Positions 13,240 to 24,811 are shown, counted from the first letter of the stretch. The stretch is 64,000 nt of DNA from Nepenthes gracilis (GCA_033239525.1 BSYO01000026.1:248001-312000), one strand, 5' to 3'. The notes: a model not told the origin generated them from the letters alone. Translations and numbers: made by a program.

Positions 13240-14450
13240 TATTATTTTTGATCGGTCCAACTATACTAAAGACCAACCCAAATCCAAGCTAAACTCATCC
13301 ACTAAGAAAGGGCCCACAAAGACCGGAACCTAGAAGGCCAAAACGACAGACCCAAACTCGACTAGCACACAGTGGGTTGATGGATGTGGGAATCATTCAG
13401 GCCCAACAGACAACTACTGCAATGCAATCAATTGCAATGAAAATGCACACCAGCTTGACCAGCGCAGAAGCCACCAACGCAAACGCCTACCATTAATGGC
13501 CATAGTCAATGATCAAAAAAGACGCTGCAGCTATCAGGTCACTATCGCCATTAGCAAGCCTCGACGAATCACCAACTAGAACGATAAGGTGCATGTCAGT
13601 AAGGACAATTCGGGGTTGCACCACCACTGTAAGGCAACAACTGACATGTTAGCCATAACGATTTTTGAGACAGGCTAGCAAATTTTGGTATGACACATGG
13701 CATAAGCTTCGTGCTAATACCACAACTATGAAGTATTACAAATGCCCTTCTCCATCATAAGGAAAAAAGGGGGAGTCCCCAAAATTAGCAAACAAAGTTC
13801 AAAAAGAACCGAACTCTCTTTCGATCATACAATTCTTATTCTCTTTTCAATTTTTAAAGTCACTCCCCGTTGAACGCATCACTAGGGTCTAGTCCTCCAT
13901 TAAACCACAAAATTGCTCTCAATCAAGCACCTCACAAGAGCTTAGCCCTCTGCCAACATCGAAAACCACTCTCTATTAAGGGCACTCTTAAAGTCACTTC
14001 CTGCCGAGTGTATCCTCCAAGCCGCTCCCCAATTGACCGCATTCACAGAACACAATCCTCCACAAACCTTACTTTCCCTCCTTACGAGTGCATTCACGCA
14101 TTTTCTTTCATCCTCCTCACATCTTTTTATTTATTAAGAAAAATTTTTAATTTGAGAGTCAAAGGATAAATTAAGGAGTGAATCTCGCCAATCATCTAAC
14201 CTCTTATTTATTGTTTATGCTGCACAAAACTCAGGTAAATAAAAACAAAGACCAGACTTGCTTGAATTCGACCCAATGTGGAAGACCCAATAGCTCTCTA
14301 ATCTGTATGATAATTTGGATCCAGAGACACATTAATTTTAATATATTATATATCATTCGTTGGACTAAAGTTAATTCAAGGATTGACAATACGACTCCAC
14401 AGCCCCCTCAACTTAAGCTTTCTATTATTTTCGTGTCACATCCGAAATTC
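13240..14450. repeat. Possible gypsy-type LTR or leader, boundaries uncertain
   Basis: The GC content rises sharply against the flanks. The text from 13,740 to 13,900 (AAGGGGGAGTCCCC, then CTCTCTTTCGATCATAC and AAAGTCACTCCCCGTTG) resembles the transcribed part of gypsy LTRs. No partner copy, PBS or TG...CA ends were found. Open frames at 13,870-14,459 are therefore treated as repeat-derived. Confidence 0.3.
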
Positions 14451-15185
14451 GGAAACTAATTTGTCTTTTATTAATTTAATTAGTAATTCAAATCAATTTA
14501 AATTAATAGATTTAAAAATTCACTGATAAAATAAAATTCTAGATAAATATTAAATATGAACTTTTAAATCGAATACTGACAACAGATTTGAATTAAAATA
14601 TTAATACAATTATTGGATCCAAAGGCTACACCACAAGCAGCTCTAATCCTGACAATATAAGATTTCAAACCCCTTGTAAGAAAAAACATCCATATAAAAT
14701 CAAAGTACTCAAAAATGATAACTTGACCAATCCATTAAAGGGAAAATTGAAATCAATTCAAACACCACCATAATACATCACCAATTTTTGAATTACAATA
14801 AAAAAAATTTAAATAACCAAAACTAACAATATAAAGTATTATTCTTACTAAATAATAATATATAAAATAATCTAAAAATATTAATCTAACTCTCCCAAAC
14901 AATAAAACTTCCGATCCAAACCCCTATAAGTAATATAATCCCACTAATCTGAAGGGATTACAAAGCAAAAGCATAAGTAGGTCAATTGTTCAACAAAGTA
15001 TAAAATTTTTATAAGTATATATATATATATATATAATATGTTGGAGTATATCACGATTGAATAATCCAAAAAACAGTAAGCAAAGTTCATGACTTATCAT
15101 GCATCATCTAAATTGCTAATTCATTCATAATACATGTAATATCTAAATATACTCAAATGATGTAAAAACTTTTAAATTAAAGGTC
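14451..15185. other. AT-rich flank with an (AT)n tract
   Basis: No gene is seen. It contains an (AT)n tract at about 15,017-15,036 and runs up to the target-site duplication of the Sirevirus. Confidence 0.5.
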
Positions 15186-15190
15186 AGTGA
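15186..15190. repeat. Target-site duplication, left copy (AGTGA)
   Basis: AGTGA directly precedes the TGTTAG start of the 5' LTR, and the same five bases follow the 3' LTR at 24,812-24,816. Five base pairs is the usual duplication length for Ty1/copia integrases. Confidence 0.9.
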
Positions 15191-15325
15191 TGTTAGAGGC
15201 ATTTGTCTAATTGGCATATTCCGTGACCATATGTTTATAGTATCGATGTCGGGTGTGGGTTGTCGGGTTAAAGTCTGTTCTATCCATTCCGCCCTCTAGT
15301 CCCTTGAGCCGTCCGAAGCCCCAGC

Positions 15326-15478
15326 GCTCGCCTGGTGCTCGATACCCGCTCAAGCCGAAAATCCAGTAGGTAACTGGCTCGCCAGGCGCTCGATACCCGC
15401 TCGAGCCGAAAATCTAGTAGGTCCCCCGCTCGCCAGGCGCTCGAGCTCCGCTCAAGCCGAAAATCCAGTAGGGTGCCC
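15326..15478 (+). repeat. Three 51-bp GC-rich tandem units in the LTR
   Basis: Units start at 15,326, 15,377 and 15,428, each with GCTCGCC(A/T)GG, then CCGCTC(A/G)AGCCGAAAA. The 3' LTR has the same three units at 23,857, 23,908 and 23,959. They lie upstream of the TATA box, in the enhancer part of the LTR. An open frame through them on the minus strand is a by-product of the repeat. Confidence 0.9.
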
Positions 15479-15551
15479 GCTCGATGCGCGTCTTCTGGCT
15501 GCTCAAACGCCGGTGCAACGGGCAAAAATTTTGAATGACTTTTTGCGCCCT

Positions 15552-15560
15552 CTATATATA
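15552..15560 (+). promoter_or_regulatory. TATA box of the 5' LTR
   Basis: CTATATATA sits downstream of the tandem units and upstream of the conserved transcribed part. The 3' LTR repeats it at about 24,145-24,153. Confidence 0.7.
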
Positions 15561-16217
15561 CTGGACTTAGGTTTTTGAAACCCTAAGATTCTGGAGAAAT
15601 TAATTTCGTGCCTCCTTGAGAAGAAAAGCCACTTATGCTCCATATTCATTGCCTCTCTTGAGAAAATCGAACCTCACAAGATTGCTTTACATGTTCATAG
15701 ACGTTTTCTCACCAACTTTCTTTCACCATTGAAACCTTGCCTTCTACCTTCGTTTGGAGACGTTGGTTCGTGAAAAATGAGACTCGTTCGTGATCGGCAA
15801 TTCAAGTGGTTCGAGGGAAGATTGACGTGAAGACCGAAAGGAGTCCGGTTCCGTTGCCGCGGGCAAAATCCAAAGAGTTCCTTGGTAGGGATCACGTGAC
15901 GGGAGTAAGTCGGCTAGGTTAGCACGTCGTTACCACCCGGTCTGTAAGTTGATTTTCATAATGCATTGCTTCCCTGGCTGTTGAAGCCCGGAGTATTTTT
16001 CTCGATACCGTGGGTATCGAGTTTTCACTTCGTCACCAAAAAAAGTGAGTCTTTATCTTTATTGCTTATAAGTACTTATATTGTGCATGATTGTTAAACT
16101 TGTTAGCATCTAATATTAAATATCTTTTACGTGTATTAGATATTTATTATTATTCACTACTTTCGCTATAGTTTTAATGGGGTCGAAACACGTTAGCACA
16201 AAACGTGTTTTTTCAAT

Positions 16218-16230
16218 TGGTATCAAAGAC
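16218..16230 (+). other. Primer-binding site
   Basis: TGGTATCAAAGAC starts two bases after the LTR terminus TTTCA. It matches the initiator tRNA-Met type site used by copia elements. Confidence 0.85.
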
Positions 16231-16257
16231 TCACCCCGATCCACGACCCCGATCTAG

Positions 16258-18011
16258 ATGCATTCTAGTCAATCACTGTCCGTTCCTCCCTATTTTGATG
16301 GGAGCAATTATGCATACTGGAAAGTACGGATGAGAGCATTTTTAAAATCAATGGATGAACGAGTTTGGGTTAGTACCCAAATTGGGTGAACGTCACCCAC
16401 AAGTTCCGTCGATAACCAACCAAAAGTTGTGTCATTGTGGACTAAAGAGGAACTTGATGCATGCAATTGGAATAATAAGGGGTTACATGCTATATTTATG
16501 GCTGTTTTCCCAGAAGAATTTAAACGTATTTCTATGTGTGAAAAATCTAAAGAAGCCTGGGACATTCTTGAAATTACTCACGAAGGCACGAAACTAATTA
16601 AAAATTTAAATTTGCAAATGCTCACCACTAAGTTTGAAGAAATACACATGAAAGATGATGAGTCCTTTGATGAATTCTTGCAAAATTGAATGACATTGTG
16701 AATTCTACTTTCAATTTAGGTAAACGTATCCCTGAAAATAGAATTGTCCAAAAAGTTCTTAGATCTTTGCCCGAACGTTTTAGACCTAAAGTTATTGCCA
16801 TTGAAGAAAGCAAAGATCTAGATAAACTGAGAATAGAAGAACTGGTAAGGTCTCTTCAAACATATGAGCATACTCTTCCTCAATCCAAAAGAAACAAATC
16901 AATTGTCCTGAAAACAGTAAAGGAAGAGAAAGATCATCACTTCGACGATGAATCATGTAGTGATAAGGATTTTGCTCTATTCGTTAAAAATTTTAAAAAA
17001 ATTTTTAAAAATAAGAACAGCAAACGACCTTCTAAAGTATCTGATCTGTCTCACAATCCATTCAAAAAGGATAAAAAGGAAACTAGAGATGCTAAAACCA
17101 AGAAATCTCCAGGAATCCAATGTCATGAATGCTCCAGTTTCGGACATATCCGGACTGAGTGTCCAAATTTTAAGCGTCAAAAAGGAAAATCCTTAAATGT
17201 GTCTCTAACGGATGATGAAGATGACACAACTCACAATGAACAATCCTCCGAGGATGATGAAATAAATTATATGGCATTCATGACATCTATCATCAATGGT
17301 GACGAAGCCACAAGTGCATCTCCCGAACAGTCAGATTCTTCTCATGAAGAATCTGATAATGATTTTAATGGGCTTCAAGAAGCATATGATAAACTTTTTA
17401 AGGAATGTTTGAAAGTTAAGAAAGTGAATAAAAGTTTAAATACTAAACTCATCAACCTGGAAAGAGAAAAGGATGAAGTTGCAACGAAATTGAAGGGTGC
17501 CACTGTTATCCATCTAGATTTGGAAAGTCAAAACAGCTCCTTAATCACTAAAATTAAGACTCTAAAAGTGGAACTTGAGAATACTAAAGAGGATCTGAAA
17601 AAATTCTTAAGTGGAACCCAAAAACTTGATCATATGTTGGGAATTGGGAAAATGATCGAAAATAAAAAGGATTTGGGATATGTTGAGAAAATATCCCAAC
17701 ATGGTCCACAACCTAAAACTGTATTTGTTCCCGATACAAAACCTCCACTTAAAAATACTACCAGTCCCAAAGTCATTAAGATCGTGCCTCAACGTGTGGA
17801 GAAAAGTTTTGGCCCAACTCGTTTGCCTAACTCATATAATCAAAAGGTCATGAACAAATCATCAAACACTTTCAAGACCTCCAAAAATTTCAATCAAAGG
17901 TCTATGAATAATTCTTTCAAACCTAAATTTGTGCCTACCTGCCATGCGTGTGGAAAAGTAGGTCATATTCGTCCTCGGTGCCACACTCTGAATCTTCTGT
18001 ACAACCAATGA
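16258..18011 (+). pseudogene. Sirevirus gag (nucleocapsid polyprotein), broken
   Basis: Gag forms the cytoplasmic particle that packages element RNA. The start is the first ATG after the primer site (MHSSQSLSVPPYFDGSNYAY). The N-terminal gag core continues with YWKVRMRAFLKSM and WDILEITHEGT. A stop TGA interrupts at about 16,387, most simply a Trp codon changed from TGG. A one-base shift near 16,680 then moves the frame to the long 16,686-18,011 segment. That segment has an acidic middle, a long coiled-coil-like stretch (about 17,380-17,620) and two CCHC knuckles: CHECSSFGHIRTEC (17,120-17,162) and CHACGKVGHIRPRC (17,940-17,981). Two knuckles and a long gag fit Sireviruses. A TGA at 18,009 separates it from pol in the same frame. 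Confidence 0.9.
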
Positions 18012-21000
18012 CAATGGCTAAAAATGAATAAACTCGTTGATCACATTCAGCACTTGGATGAACAAGTGAAAACGTTGAATCAGAAAATGCATTCGGGAAG
18101 AAAAATTTGGGTAAAGAAAAGTGAGCTGAAAAATTCTTCAAAAACAATCCAATGCCATGTTGCTCACATAGCCTTAAAAGCTCAAAATCAATCTCTGTGG
18201 CACTTGGATAGTGGATGCTCTAGACACATGTGTGGAAATAAAGCCATGTTCTCTTCAATGTCAGACCATCCTAATGGGATGGTCGTCTTTGGTGATGGCT
18301 CAAGAGCTCCTATCCTTGGTCGAGGCTTGATTGGTATTTCTGGTCTCTCGAAGCCCTGTGATATTTTGTATGTATCAGGATTGAAATCCAACCCCCTGAG
18401 TATTAGTCAATTTTGTGGTGACAATTTTAAGGTCCGATTTTTTCAAGGTAAATGCTCCATCTATGACACAAATGGCTCAATTGTTTTAGAGGGAAAGAGA
18501 ACTCCTGACAATCTTTTTGGTATTGAGCCTAATAATATTCTTGAATGCAAATCAGCTAAAATTGACACAACTGAATTGTGGCATCAACGCCTTGGCCACC
18601 TAAATTTTAAAAGCTTATCAAAAATTTCGAAGAAGAGTTGTGTTGAAGGACTACCTAAATTGTCAGATGTAAAACATCATGTGTGTGGTCCTTGTCAATT
18701 AGGAAAGCAAATTCGATCAAGTCACTCATCTCATAGTGATATCAACACTTCACGGCCTTTTGAATTAATTCATATGGACCTTATGGGGCCGTCTAAAACT
18801 GAAAGTTTAGGTGGTAAAAAGTACATTTTAGTTGTTGTGGATGATTTTTCTAGGTATTCATGGATAGATCTTATTCGAGAAAAATCCGATACTTTTGACC
18901 ACGTAAAAATATTGTGTAAAAGACTTGCCAATGAAAAGGGTACTTCCATCGGTAGAATTCGAAGTGACCATGGTAAGGAGTTTGAGAATTCAAAATTTAA
19001 AACATTTTGTAATGATGAGGGAATTCACCATGAATTTTCTTCACCCATCACCCCTCAACAAAACGGGATAGTAGAACGCAAAAATCGGGTTATTCAAGAA
19101 ATGGCCAGAACAATGATACAATATCAAAATGTTGCCATGCATTTTTGGGGCGAAGCCGTAAATACGACTTGTCACATAATCAACCGGGTCTACCTAAGAC
19201 CTGGGACAGAAACAACCCCTTATGAGCTTTGGAAATGAAAGAAACCAAATGTTAAGTACTTCCATATCTTCGGTGTCAATGTTTTATTCTACGTGATAGG
19301 AAAAACTTAGGGAAATTCGACTCAAAAAGTGATGAAGGAATATTCTTGAGATATTCCTTAACTAGTCGAGCCTATCGAGTTTATAATTTGCGCACTCAAA
19401 CAATTATGGAATCCATAAATGTTGTTGTGAATGATACTCCCCATGACCATCCTAAAAGCACTGATTGCTCAAATCAAGATGATGATCATGATGACACCTT
19501 ATCCAACATATCCTCTCCGGACATTGAGCAAGTTACTCCTACTGCCATTCCTACAAAGGAACCTTCTTCTAGAGTTAAGCTCAATCATCCAAAGGACCTA
19601 ATGTTGGGTGATGTTAATGAAGGTATGAGGCTGCGTCGCCGCATTCTGAATCAGCTCACCTATACCTGTTATGTCTCTCACATCGAACCTAAAAAAGTTG
19701 AAGAGGCATTACTTCATGAGTGCTGGACTAATGCCATGCATGAGGAACTCAATCAATTTGTGAGAAATGATGTTTGAACCTTAGTTCCCCGACCTACCAA
19801 TACGAATGTCATTGGAACCAAGTGGATATTTAAAAATAAAATTGATGAAAATAGAAATATCACTCGAAATAAAGCCCGCCTTGTTACTCAAGGATATACT
19901 CAGGTAGAAGGTATTGACTATGACGAGACTTTTGCCCCTGTGACCCGTCTGGAGTCTATTCGTATCCTTCTATCTGTTGCTTGAACCATGGGTTTTAAAT
20001 TATACCAAATGGATGTCAAAAGTGCATTTTTAAATGGGTTCATACAAAAAGAGGTCTATGTTAAACAACCGAAAGGCTTTGTGAACCCTACATTTCCTGA
20101 CCATGTGTACAAACTCAAGAAGGCTCTCTACGGCCTTAAACAAGCTCCCCGAGCTTGGTACGAACGTCTTACATCGTACCTAAATGATCATGGTTTTATT
20201 CGAGGGAGTGTTGATAAAACTCTATTTGTGCAAATGGTGACAAATGTATGTTGGTAGCCCAAGTTTATGTTGATGTCATAGTCTTTGGCGCTACTGTTGA
20301 CTCCCGTGCACATTCCTTTGCAAAATGTATGGCTTCTGAATTTGAAATGAGTATGATTAGAGAACTTACATACTTCCTTGGCTTGCAAATTCGGCAGCTC
20401 CCTCACGGTACCTTTATTTCCCAAGCAAAATATGCCAAGGACCTTGTCAAACGATTCAATCTTGATAACTCTAAACATACTCGGTCTTCCATGAGCACCT
20501 CCTCCAAGTTGGATCGTGATCCTGCAGGCAAGAGTGTCGATCCCTCTCTTTACAGAAGTATGATCGGCAGTCTTTTATATTTGACAGCTAGCAGACCCGA
20601 CATTGCATTTAGTGTCGGTGTCTGCGCCCGCTATCAATCCAATCCAAAAGAATCCCACTTAAGTGCAGTCAAGTACATTATTCGATATATCAACGGGACG
20701 TCTGCTTTTGGAATTCTTTTCTCGAACGACTCAAATTTTACTTTGACCGGATACTCCGATGCCGATTGGGTCGAAAATATTGAGGATCGAAAGAGCACCT
20801 CCGGTGGATGTTTTTATGTCGGCTCTAATCTGGTAGCTTGGTTGAGTAAGAAACAAAATTCAATTTCATTGTCTATGGCCGAAGCCAAATACATCGCCAC
20901 GGGCAGCTGTTGCACCCAACTCCTATGGATGAAACAAATGCTTCTTGACTACGATATTATCCAGGACACTATGCAGATTTACTGTGACAATACTAGTGCA

Positions 21001-21216
21001 ATAAATATTTCTAAAAATCTCATGCAACATTCCCGTACCAAACATATTGATATTCGGAATCATTTCATTCGTGAGCTTGCGGAAACTCGTGTCATATCCC
21101 TTACGCACACGCCAACCGAACATCAGCTGGCCGATATCCTCACCAAACCTTTAGACAGTGTGCGGTTTGAATTTTTAAAAACTGCCCTCGGAGTGTGCTC
21201 ACCCCCCGACGAATGA
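18012..21216 (+). pseudogene. Sirevirus pol (protease, integrase, RT, RNase H), broken
   Basis: Pol is in the gag frame. Domains in order: protease with LDSGCSRHMCG (about 18,200); integrase zinc finger HQRLGHLNFK...C..C (18,580-18,700); integrase core with HMDLMGPS, RSDHGKEF and ERKN carrying the D, D and E residues (18,770-19,085); reverse transcriptase (19,780-20,330) with [12 protein letters not shown] and [13 protein letters not shown]; RNase H with YSDADW (20,755) and a C-terminal DILTKPLD. Breaks: TGA at 19,236, a shift near 19,300, TGA at 19,775 (Trp position) and at 19,982, and a shift near 20,245. The YVDD active site reads YVDV at about 20,268, which should abolish polymerase activity. 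The final 20,248-21,216 segment is otherwise open. Confidence 0.92.
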
Positions 21217-22024
21217 ATCCTCCCCTTTATAATTACAACAAAATAACATTAAAAAAAATAAAAAACAAAAAAAAGGAAAAGGCGCATTGTGCGCTCGCTC
21301 TCTAAGGGCTCGAGCGCCCGCTGCCTGCTTTTATCCTCCAGCACACAGCGAGCGCTCGCCCCCAAAACCCTCACGTTCCTCGCTCTCTTTACTCTCTTCT
21401 TGCGTCGGCCGTCGTTCTCCTTCTCCTACTTCACCAGCTTAACCAGATCTACCCTTCGTCCTCTCGATTTCGGGCGTTCTCAAGGTAAATTCCTCCACCT
21501 CCTTCTCGATTTCGGTTTCGGTGACCGCCATCGTTCATGGTGGTGTCAGCTGCGATTTTACCCCCTTTTGGGTGACTGACTTCACGGATCTCAACTTGCT
21601 CTCCCCATTCCTTCACATCCACCGGTTCTTGCGTGGATTGTGTTCGTTGCCCTTGGATCCGTGAATCCTCGACCCTCCTTACCCACGGCCGTTCATGGCG
21701 GCTCTACTGTTTGCTCCCACATCTCTAGCCAAGCCTCGTGTGGTGCTCCTCTTGCTGTCAATCGGCCGGTGTCGTGGGTGCCGGAGGTGGTGCTCCGGTG
21801 GCCACTAGTGTGCGTTCCCGTCCACCTTGCAGGGTATCTGTTTCCCTTCTCGCCGCCGTGGCCCTGTGAACAGCTCCAGCCCGGCACTGTTCACGGCATC
21901 AGTCACGTGAGTCACGTGCACGACATTCCCCCACCAAAATGTCCAAAATACATAAATAAATAAATAAATATATATATATATTCAACACTCTTATATTTAA
22001 ATTGTGGTGTTCAATTTCCTTTCA
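21217..22024 (+). other. Leader between pol and the extra ORF, with a candidate intron
   Basis: No protein domain is seen. It starts with an A-rich stretch, then GC-rich text with GAGCGCTCGC-type palindromes. A candidate donor CAAG|GTAAAT lies at about 21,484 and a candidate acceptor TTCCTTTCAG ends at 22,024, directly before the ATG of the extra ORF. Two G-box motifs CACGTG lie at 21,904-21,909 and 21,913-21,918. Open frames here are short and unsupported. Splicing is inferred from consensus sites only. Confidence 0.5.
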
Positions 22025-23188
22025 GATGTCGGCTCCTCGCAAGTCTCTGTCACGCAAGTCCAGCGGCAAACGATCTCGGCCGAGTGGGATCTCCGCTCCT
22101 GATCGCTTTATTAGTCCCGAGGCCGAGACTCTTTTTCAAACTTGCATGTCTCATCGGCAACTCTCCCTCGAACGGGAAGTCCGCCTTGACTCTGTTGACC
22201 CTTCCATCTCGTCTATTTTCCTTGACCGTGGTTGGGCGTCGGTCATCACAGGTTTGATTGCTCCGTCGCTCATCCTTATTCAAGAATTTTATTCAAATAT
22301 TCATGCAATCACTTCCAACTTTTTCTCCATTTTCGTGCGCGGGGCACAACTGCACATTACTGCTGATATCCTTGCCCGCATTATTGGTATCCCTCGGGTG
22401 GCCAATCCACCCTACCCTTACTCTTCGGCGCTCACCCGGCCTAGTTTCAATGAAATTGCTACCTTTCTTCATGGTGCCCCTCTAGAGTGGAATGGCAAAG
22501 CGTTCCAGACCTCGTACCTCTCCTCTCGGTGACTGGTCGTGAGCCGTATCATGCTCACGAACCTGTTTCCGATCTCCCACTTCTCATCCCTTTCCGAGGA
22601 GAAGGCATTATTTCTGTATGCTCTGTTGAGTGATCAGCCTATTGACTTACCCTCCCATTTATCACCCACATTGTTGCCAACTTCTCCGGCTGGAAAGAGG
22701 CCAACTTACCTTTTGGGTGCCTTATTCAGCGCCTGCTTGCTGGGCTCGGTCACCCATTCGCTGACTATCCTCGCCTCCCGCTTGGCCGACCCATCACCTC
22801 CACCACTTTTGCCCAGAGTTGGTCCCATGCACGTCGCTTTGCTGTCGACCTCGAGGAGCTGTTCGATGAGCCTCTCCCTGCTGTGCCTCCTCCTCAGCCG
22901 GACGAAGGCCCCTCTGGCTCTGCTTCGTCCTTTCCTGACCCCTCGGCTCCTGGACCATCCACCTCACATCGGCACTCCACCTCCTCCTCAGCCGCTCTGA
23001 TGGGTCAGATGTCTCGCATTGTTGACCGTTTTGAGCGTCTATTCTCTTCCCAGGAGCGGATTCTTGCATCCCAATCTCAGCTCCAGTCCCAAATGCTTGC
23101 TCGTTTTGATCGGTTGGATACTCAGGAGGCCGCGTATCAACGCTGGAGTCGACATTATGGCACTCCACCTCCCAGCGATTCTGAGTGA
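22025..23188 (+). pseudogene. Sirevirus extra ORF (env-like / putative plant transposon protein)
   Basis: The start is ATGTCGGCTCC directly after a splice-acceptor-like tract. The first open segment (176 codons) has a basic Ser/Arg-rich N-terminus, then RGWASVITGLIAPSLILIQE and HITADILARIIGIPR, the pattern of the uncharacterised plant protein family found after pol in many Sireviruses. A stop follows at 22,530. The reading continues with IMLTNLFPISHFSSLSEEKA, changes frame near 22,660, and ends in 22,883-23,188 with a Pro/Ser-rich linker and a Gln-rich coiled-coil-like tail (RFERLFSSQERILASQSQL). I see no signal peptide or clear membrane span, so a true envelope role is unsupported. Confidence 0.75.
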
Positions 23189-23199
23189 TCCCCTCTCTT

Positions 23200-23720
23200 T
23201 GGCTCTTCGTGACAAAAAGGGGGAGATCGTGGTTTCCTTTTGGCACATGCTGATAGGGGGAGCTTGGGCTAGATGTACTTCTTTGTGTTATGGGGAGTTA
23301 GACTTGAGGTACTTCTTTCTGTTAGGGGGAGTTCGATTTGATGTATTTCTTTTTGGCACTTCTTTTGTGTTCCATGCTATCTATATTATCTGGCGTTTTG
23401 CTATTGATGTTATCATTGATGTTATCTACTCTCTCTGTTGCACTTTAGTACTACATGATGTATCTATTATTGCCTACATTTTTATTGTTGGTACTAACCT
23501 TGCTTGACCAGGAAACTAAAGTACACATGCAGTCAAGGCAAGTTTTCATCACATCGCCTCAGCAGCTCCCGTATAGCTATTTACATTTTTTTGTCTCTTA
23601 TGTATCATTAGGCGTAGGTTTTCATGTACACGGGTTCTATCTCAACGGTGTCTGAACCCGTGATTCACTTGTATTTATTTATTTTCTGAGTTTTGTCACG
23701 GAATTGCCAAAGGGGGAGAT
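23200..23720 (+). other. Array of polypurine tracts before the 3' LTR
   Basis: Purine tracts occur at about 23,213 (AAAAAGGGGGAGA), 23,254 (TAGGGGGAGC) and 23,324 (TTAGGGGGAGT), and the terminal AAAGGGGGAGA (about 23,709-23,719) abuts the LTR. Only the terminal one should set the LTR start. Multiple copies are a known Sirevirus trait. Open frames here are spurious. Confidence 0.8.
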
Positions 23721-24811
23721 TCTTAGAGATATTTGTCTAATTGGTATATTCCGTGACCATATGTTTATAGTATCGATGTCGGGTTGTTGGTTGTCGGGTT
23801 AAAGTCCGTTCTGTCCGTTCCGCCCTCTAGTCGCTTGAGCCGTCCGAAGCCCCAGCGCTCGCCTGGTGCTCGATACCCGGTTAAGCCGAAAATCTAGTAG
23901 GTAACCGGCTCGCCAGGCGCTCGATACCCGCTCGAGCCGAAAATCCAGCAGGTCCCCCGCTCGCCAGGCGCTCGAGCTCCGCTCGAGCCGAAAATCCAGT
24001 AGGGTGCCCGCTCGATGCGCGCCTTCTGGCCGCTCGAGCGCCAAGAGGGTTTCTCACGAGACCCTACGACCACCCGCCGCGCGCTCGAGCCCCGCTCGAG
24101 CGCCGGTGCAACGGGAAAAAATTTCGAATGACTTTTTGCGCCCTCTATATATACTGGACTTAGGTTTTTGAAACCCTAAGATTCTGGAGAAATTAATTTT
24201 GTGCCTCCTTGAGAAGAAAAGCCACTTATGCTCCATGTTCATTGCCTCTCTTGAGAAAACCGAACCGAACCTCACAAGATTGCTCTACATGTTCATAGAC
24301 GTTTTCTCACCAACTTTCTTTCACCATTGAAACCTTGCCTTCTACCTACGTTTGGAGACGTTGGTTCGTGAAGAAGGAGACTCGTTCGTGATCGGCAATT
24401 CAAGTGGTTCGAGGAAAGATTGACGTGAAGACCGAAAGGAGTCCGGTTCCGTTGTCGCTGGCAAATCCAAGGAGTTCCTTGGTAGGGATCACATGCCGGG
24501 AGTAAGTCGGCTAGGTTAGCGCGTCGTTACCACCCGATCTGTAAGTTGATTTTCGTAGTGCATCGCTTCCCTGGCCGTTGAAGCCCGGAGTGTTTTTCTC
24601 GATACCGTGGGTATCAAGTTTTCACTTGTCACCAAAAAAATTGAGTCTTTATCTTTATTACTTATAAGTACTTATATCGTGCATGATTGTTAAACTTGTT
24701 AGCATCTAGTATTAAATATCTTTTATGTGTATTAAATATTTATTATTATTCACTGCTTCCGCTATACTTTTAACGGGGTCGAAACACATTAGCACAAAAC
24801 GTATTTTTTCA
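23721..24811 (+). repeat. 3' LTR of Sirevirus
   Basis: 1,091 bp, aligned throughout with 15,191-16,215. It starts TCTTAG where the 5' copy has TGTTAG. It has an extra segment of about 65 bp bounded by CGCTCGAGCGCC repeats, which the 5' LTR has probably lost by recombination between those repeats. Confidence 0.92.

Larger units (their letters stand above)
15191..16215 (+). repeat. 5' LTR of Sirevirus
   Basis: 1,025 bp, TGTTAG...TTTCA. Contains three 51-bp tandem units (15,326-15,478) built on CGAG palindromes, a TATA box CTATATATA at about 15,552-15,560, and a conserved block at 15,888-15,960. It lacks about 65 bp present in the 3' LTR near 24,025-24,105. Confidence 0.92.
15191..24811 (+). 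mobile_element. Full-length Sirevirus-type Ty1/copia retrotransposon (inactivated)
   Basis: A 9.6-kb element with paired LTRs, primer-binding site, gag with two zinc knuckles, pol in copia order (protease, integrase, reverse transcriptase, RNase H), an extra ORF after pol, and a run of polypurine tracts before the 3' LTR. The long gag, the extra ORF and repeated polypurine tracts define the Sirevirus (SIRE/Maximus) lineage. A perfect AGTGA duplication flanks it, so it is one insertion with no later rearrangement of its ends. Stops, frameshifts and an altered reverse-transcriptase active site show that it is dead. Confidence 0.92.

Noticed and set aside
15280..15525. Minus-strand open frame of 81 codons with internal repeats
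   Set aside because: It is a reading through the 51-bp tandem units of the LTR; the same frame recurs in the 3' LTR at 23,799-24,044. No separate gene is needed.
22025..23188. Retroviral envelope gene
   Set aside because: No signal peptide, cleavage site or membrane span is visible. The sequence fits an uncharacterised plant family found after pol in Sireviruses.
22794..23246. Long minus-strand open frame opposite the extra ORF
   Set aside because: The GC-rich plus-strand frame explains it as a shadow; the plus strand has the family similarity.
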